Origin: Pseudomonas chlororaphis
GTDB taxonomy: Bacteria > Pseudomonadota > Gammaproteobacteria > Pseudomonadales > Pseudomonadaceae
Reading direction: 5' to 3'
Assembly (NCBI RefSeq): GCF_003731765.1
Contig: NZ_MOAL01000008.1
Coordinates: forward strand, 558,001-622,000
Length of the DNA stretch: 64,000 nucleotides
Shown here: piece by piece, positions 62,087-64,000 of the stretch
How positions within the stretch are numbered: position 1 is the first letter of the stretch
Layout: every line of letters starts with the position of its first letter
Notes under the pieces: generated by a model
What the model was told of the DNA's origin: nothing
What the model saw: the letters and a program-made list of their open reading frames with translations, nothing else
The model's database searches: none
Position numbers and translations under genes: made by a program

Positions 62087-62698
62087 TCAAGCCACGGCTG
62101 CTTGATAGCGCTGAGCCACTTCAGGCCAGTTGATGACGTTGTAGAACGCGTTGATGTATTCCGGCCGGCGGTTCTGGTAACGCAGGTAATAAGCGTGTTC
62201 CCACACGTCCAGGCCAAGGATTGGGGTGTTGCCGTTCATCAGCGGGCTGTCCTGATTGCCGCTGCTCTCCACCACCAGCTTTTTCTCCGGGGTCACGCTG
62301 AGCCAGGCCCAGCCGCTACCGAAACGGGTCAGCGCCGCTTTGGTGAACGCCTCTTTGAAGCTGTCGAAGCCCCCCAGTTGTTCCTCGATGGCCTGCCACA
62401 GAGCGCCCTCGGGTTTGCCGCCACCCGACGGCGTCATGACCGCCCAGAACAGCGAATGGTTGGCATGCCCGCCACCCTGGTTGATCACCGCGGCGCGGAG
62501 TTTTTCTGGAAGCTGCTGGACGCTGGCCACCAGCTTTTCAACCGACCAGTCAGCCCACTCGGTGCCTTCTACCGCGGCATTGAGGTTGTTGATGTACGTC
62601 TGGTGGTGCTTGCTGTAGTGAATTTCCATGGTCTGTGCATCGATGTGCGGTTCCAGGGCGTCGTAGGCGTAAGGCAGTGCAGGCAAGGTAAAGGACAT
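62087..62698 (-). CDS. sodA: Superoxide dismutase, manganese type
   Basis: The 203-residue enzyme converts superoxide to hydrogen peroxide and oxygen. Metal ligands are His27, His81, Asp164 and His168 in IHYSKHHQ, GGGHANHSLFW and DVWEHAYYL. GGGHANHSLF and GNQDSPLM favour the manganese form. The gene starts directly after orfX (TGAATG). In P. aeruginosa this operon is turned on under low iron. Confidence 0.95.
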   Translation of the reverse strand: MSFTLPALPYAYDALEPHIDAQTMEIHYSKHHQTYINNLNAAVEGTEWADWSVEKLVASVQQLPEKLRAAVINQGGGHANHSLFWAVMTPSGGGKPEGALWQAIEEQLGGFDSFKEAFTKAALTRFGSGWAWLSVTPEKKLVVESSGNQDSPLMNGNTPILGLDVWEHAYYLRYQNRRPEYINAFYNVINWPEVAQRYQAAVA

Positions 62699-63148
62699 TC
62701 AATGTGCTCCGTAATGTGGGCCATTCGGGATCGCGACGTCAGGCGCCATTTGCGCGACGTGGTTCTCCAGCAGGCGATGCGTACGCGGGTATTCGCCGTG
62801 TTCACTGATGAAATTCAGCAGCTCAACGTAGGTCTTGCTGCTTTGGCGAAACGCCGCTTCGCGCAAAGCGAGAGGCAGCCGGTTGTCCTGCAGGGTCTGC
62901 AACAGGCGCTGGTGGATCGCGCAGAGGTACTCCGCGCTTTCCTCCGGCTGGTTCAGGCGCAAGTGCAGGTCGGCCAGGTTGTGGTGGGAAATGACGCAGG
63001 CCGCAACGGCTTCGTCGGCATCCGACCAGCGCTCGAACAGCACCTGGGCCAAGGCCAGCGCCTGCAGGTAATACTCGCGAGCATCCACAAGATCGCCCTG
63101 AATGAAGAAGCGATTGGCCCTTTCGATCGTGCGTTTCCAGTGTTCCAT
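62699..63148 (-). CDS. TPR-like protein of the fumC-sodA operon (OrfX)
   Basis: The 149-residue helical protein has TPR-like repeats (ANRFFIQGDLVDAREYYLQALALAQVLF and ACVISHHNLADLHLRLNQPEESAEYL). It matches the unnamed orfX between fumC and sodA in P. aeruginosa. Its role is unknown. It is tightly placed between fumC and sodA. Confidence 0.8.
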   Translation of the reverse strand: MEHWKRTIERANRFFIQGDLVDAREYYLQALALAQVLFERWSDADEAVAACVISHHNLADLHLRLNQPEESAEYLCAIHQRLLQTLQDNRLPLALREAAFRQSSKTYVELLNFISEHGEYPRTHRLLENHVAQMAPDVAIPNGPHYGAH

Positions 63149-63175
63149 GGTGAGCCTCCAAAGCCGGATCGGGGA

Positions 63176-64000
63176 TTACACGCCGCCGGCGGTGAGCTTT
63201 TCCGGATCCAGCAGGACTTCCAGCTGGCTACGGGAAAGATCGGTGTGTTCCAGGGCCACATCGATCACCGGACGCCCTTGCTTGTAGGCGGTCTTGGCGA
63301 TTTCCGCGGCTTTTTGATAACCGATGATCGGGTTCAAGGCGGTTACCAGGATCGGGTTGCGCGACAGCGCTTCCTTGAGCTTGGGTTCATTGACCTTGAA
63401 GCTGGCGATGGCCTTGTCGGCCAGCAGACGGCTGGAGTTGGCCAGCAACTCGATACTGCTCAGCAGGTTCTGGGCAATGATCGGCAGCATCACGTTGAGT
63501 TCGAAGTTGCCCGACTGGCCGGCCACGGTGATCACCGAGTCATTGCCAATCACTTGCGCCGCCACCATGGCGGTGGCTTCCGGAATCACCGGGTTGACCT
63601 TGCCCGGCATGATCGAGGAGCCCGGCTGCAGGCCTTCCAGTTCGATCTCGCCCAGGCCCGCCAGCGGACCGGAGTTCATCCAGCGCAAGTCGTTGGCGAT
63701 CTTCATCAGCGAGACCGCAATCGCCTTGAGCTGGCCGGACACTGCTACAGCGGTGTCCTGGGAGCCGATCAGGGCGAACAGGTTCACACCCGGGGTGAAG
63801 GTCACTTGGGTCAAGCGGCTCAACTGCTGGCTGAACCGCGCGGCGAATTCAGGGTGAGCGTTGATCCCGGTGCCGACGGCCGTGCCGCCCTGCGCCAGCG
63901 CCTGCAGGCTCGGCAGCAGGTCTTGCAGGTGACCGATATTGGCCTTGAGTTGCTGGGCCCAGCCTTCCAGCACCTGACTCATACGCACTGGCATCGCGTC
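63176..64000 (-). CDS. fumC: Class II fumarase, C-terminal part
   Basis: The open frame continues through the right edge, so only the C-terminal 274 residues are seen. GSSIMPGKVNPVIPEATAM is the fumarase/aspartase signature, and DAMPVRMSQVLEGWAQQL, TGINAHPEFA and NPIIGYQKAAEIAKTAYKQG are typical of FumC. The iron-free fumarase replaces iron-sulfur fumarases under low iron or oxidative stress. It is the first visible gene of fumC-orfX-sodA-ZIP. Confidence 0.95.
   Translation of the reverse strand, partial: DAMPVRMSQVLEGWAQQLKANIGHLQDLLPSLQALAQGGTAVGTGINAHPEFAARFSQQLSRLTQVTFTPGVNLFALIGSQDTAVAVSGQLKAIAVSLMKIANDLRWMNSGPLAGLGEIELEGLQPGSSIMPGKVNPVIPEATAMVAAQVIGNDSVITVAGQSGNFELNVMLPIIAQNLLSSIELLANSSRLLADKAIASFKVNEPKLKEALSRNPILVTALNPIIGYQKAAEIAKTAYKQGRPVIDVALEHTDLSRSQLEVLLDPEKLTAGGV

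Overview
The window is chromosomal DNA of a Pseudomonas, most likely of the P. fluorescens group. The evidence is the high GC content, gene order that matches several Pseudomonas blocks as I remember them (hmgA-fahA-maiA; lrgAB-flavodoxin-folM-folE-folX; algW...hisC-hisD-hisG-murA-mla-kds-lpt-rpoN-hpf-ptsN-rapZ-ptsO-sodA-fumC), fused cysNC, and Pseudomonas-type REP elements. I see no tRNA, rRNA, CRISPR array, prophage or insertion sequence. The assignment rests on reading the sequence, not on a database search.

Layout. (1) 1-4576, minus strand: the start of a type VI secretion operon, tssA-tssB-tssC-tssE, then an unusual 473-bp gap and the GTG start of tssF, which leaves the window. (2) 4956-6962: leucine dehydrogenase and a divergent SirB1-type protein. 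(3) 6998-11215: homogentisate catabolism (hmgA-fahA-maiA) with divergent hmgR and a palindromic operator. (4) 11237-23503: a MalT-type LuxR regulator, a DUF1302/DUF1329 envelope pair, a probable sRNA, a small channel-like membrane protein, an SDR, an alpha/beta hydrolase that has lost two catalytic residues, a class II aldolase, lrgAB with a divergent LysR gene, and a flavodoxin. (5) 23599-29045: a short LOV blue-light receptor, a PilZ-like protein and a MerR/LitR regulator without cobalamin ligands, next to a small ABM-domain membrane protein and folM-folE-folX, then DUF1244 and HopJ-family genes. (6) 29140-41272: trxB with a terminator in its leader, cysZ, a glycosyltransferase, an old yellow enzyme, glutathione peroxidase, slyD, pta, an acyltransferase, cysNC and cysD. 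(7) 41529-45734: a Nif3-like protein, algW and a TonB-dependent receptor behind a Fur-like box. (8) 45780-64000: conserved housekeeping genes for histidine synthesis, murA, the Mla lipid transporter, Kdo synthesis, LPS transport, rpoN with the nitrogen PTS, and the fumC-orfX-sodA-ZIP operon, whose fumC leaves the right edge.

How parts work together. The most interesting unit is the light module. A LOV photoreceptor with its photoactive cysteine (C53) and a LitR-like regulator that cannot bind B12 in the usual way sit beside genes for pterin synthesis. FolM and FolX make tetrahydromonapterin, the cofactor of phenylalanine hydroxylase in Pseudomonas, so this module may feed the Phe/Tyr to homogentisate route encoded in region 3. 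The envelope genes in region 8 (murA, mla, kdsD/C, lptC/A/B) form a continuous outer-membrane assembly block, next to RpoN and its PTS-Ntr partners.
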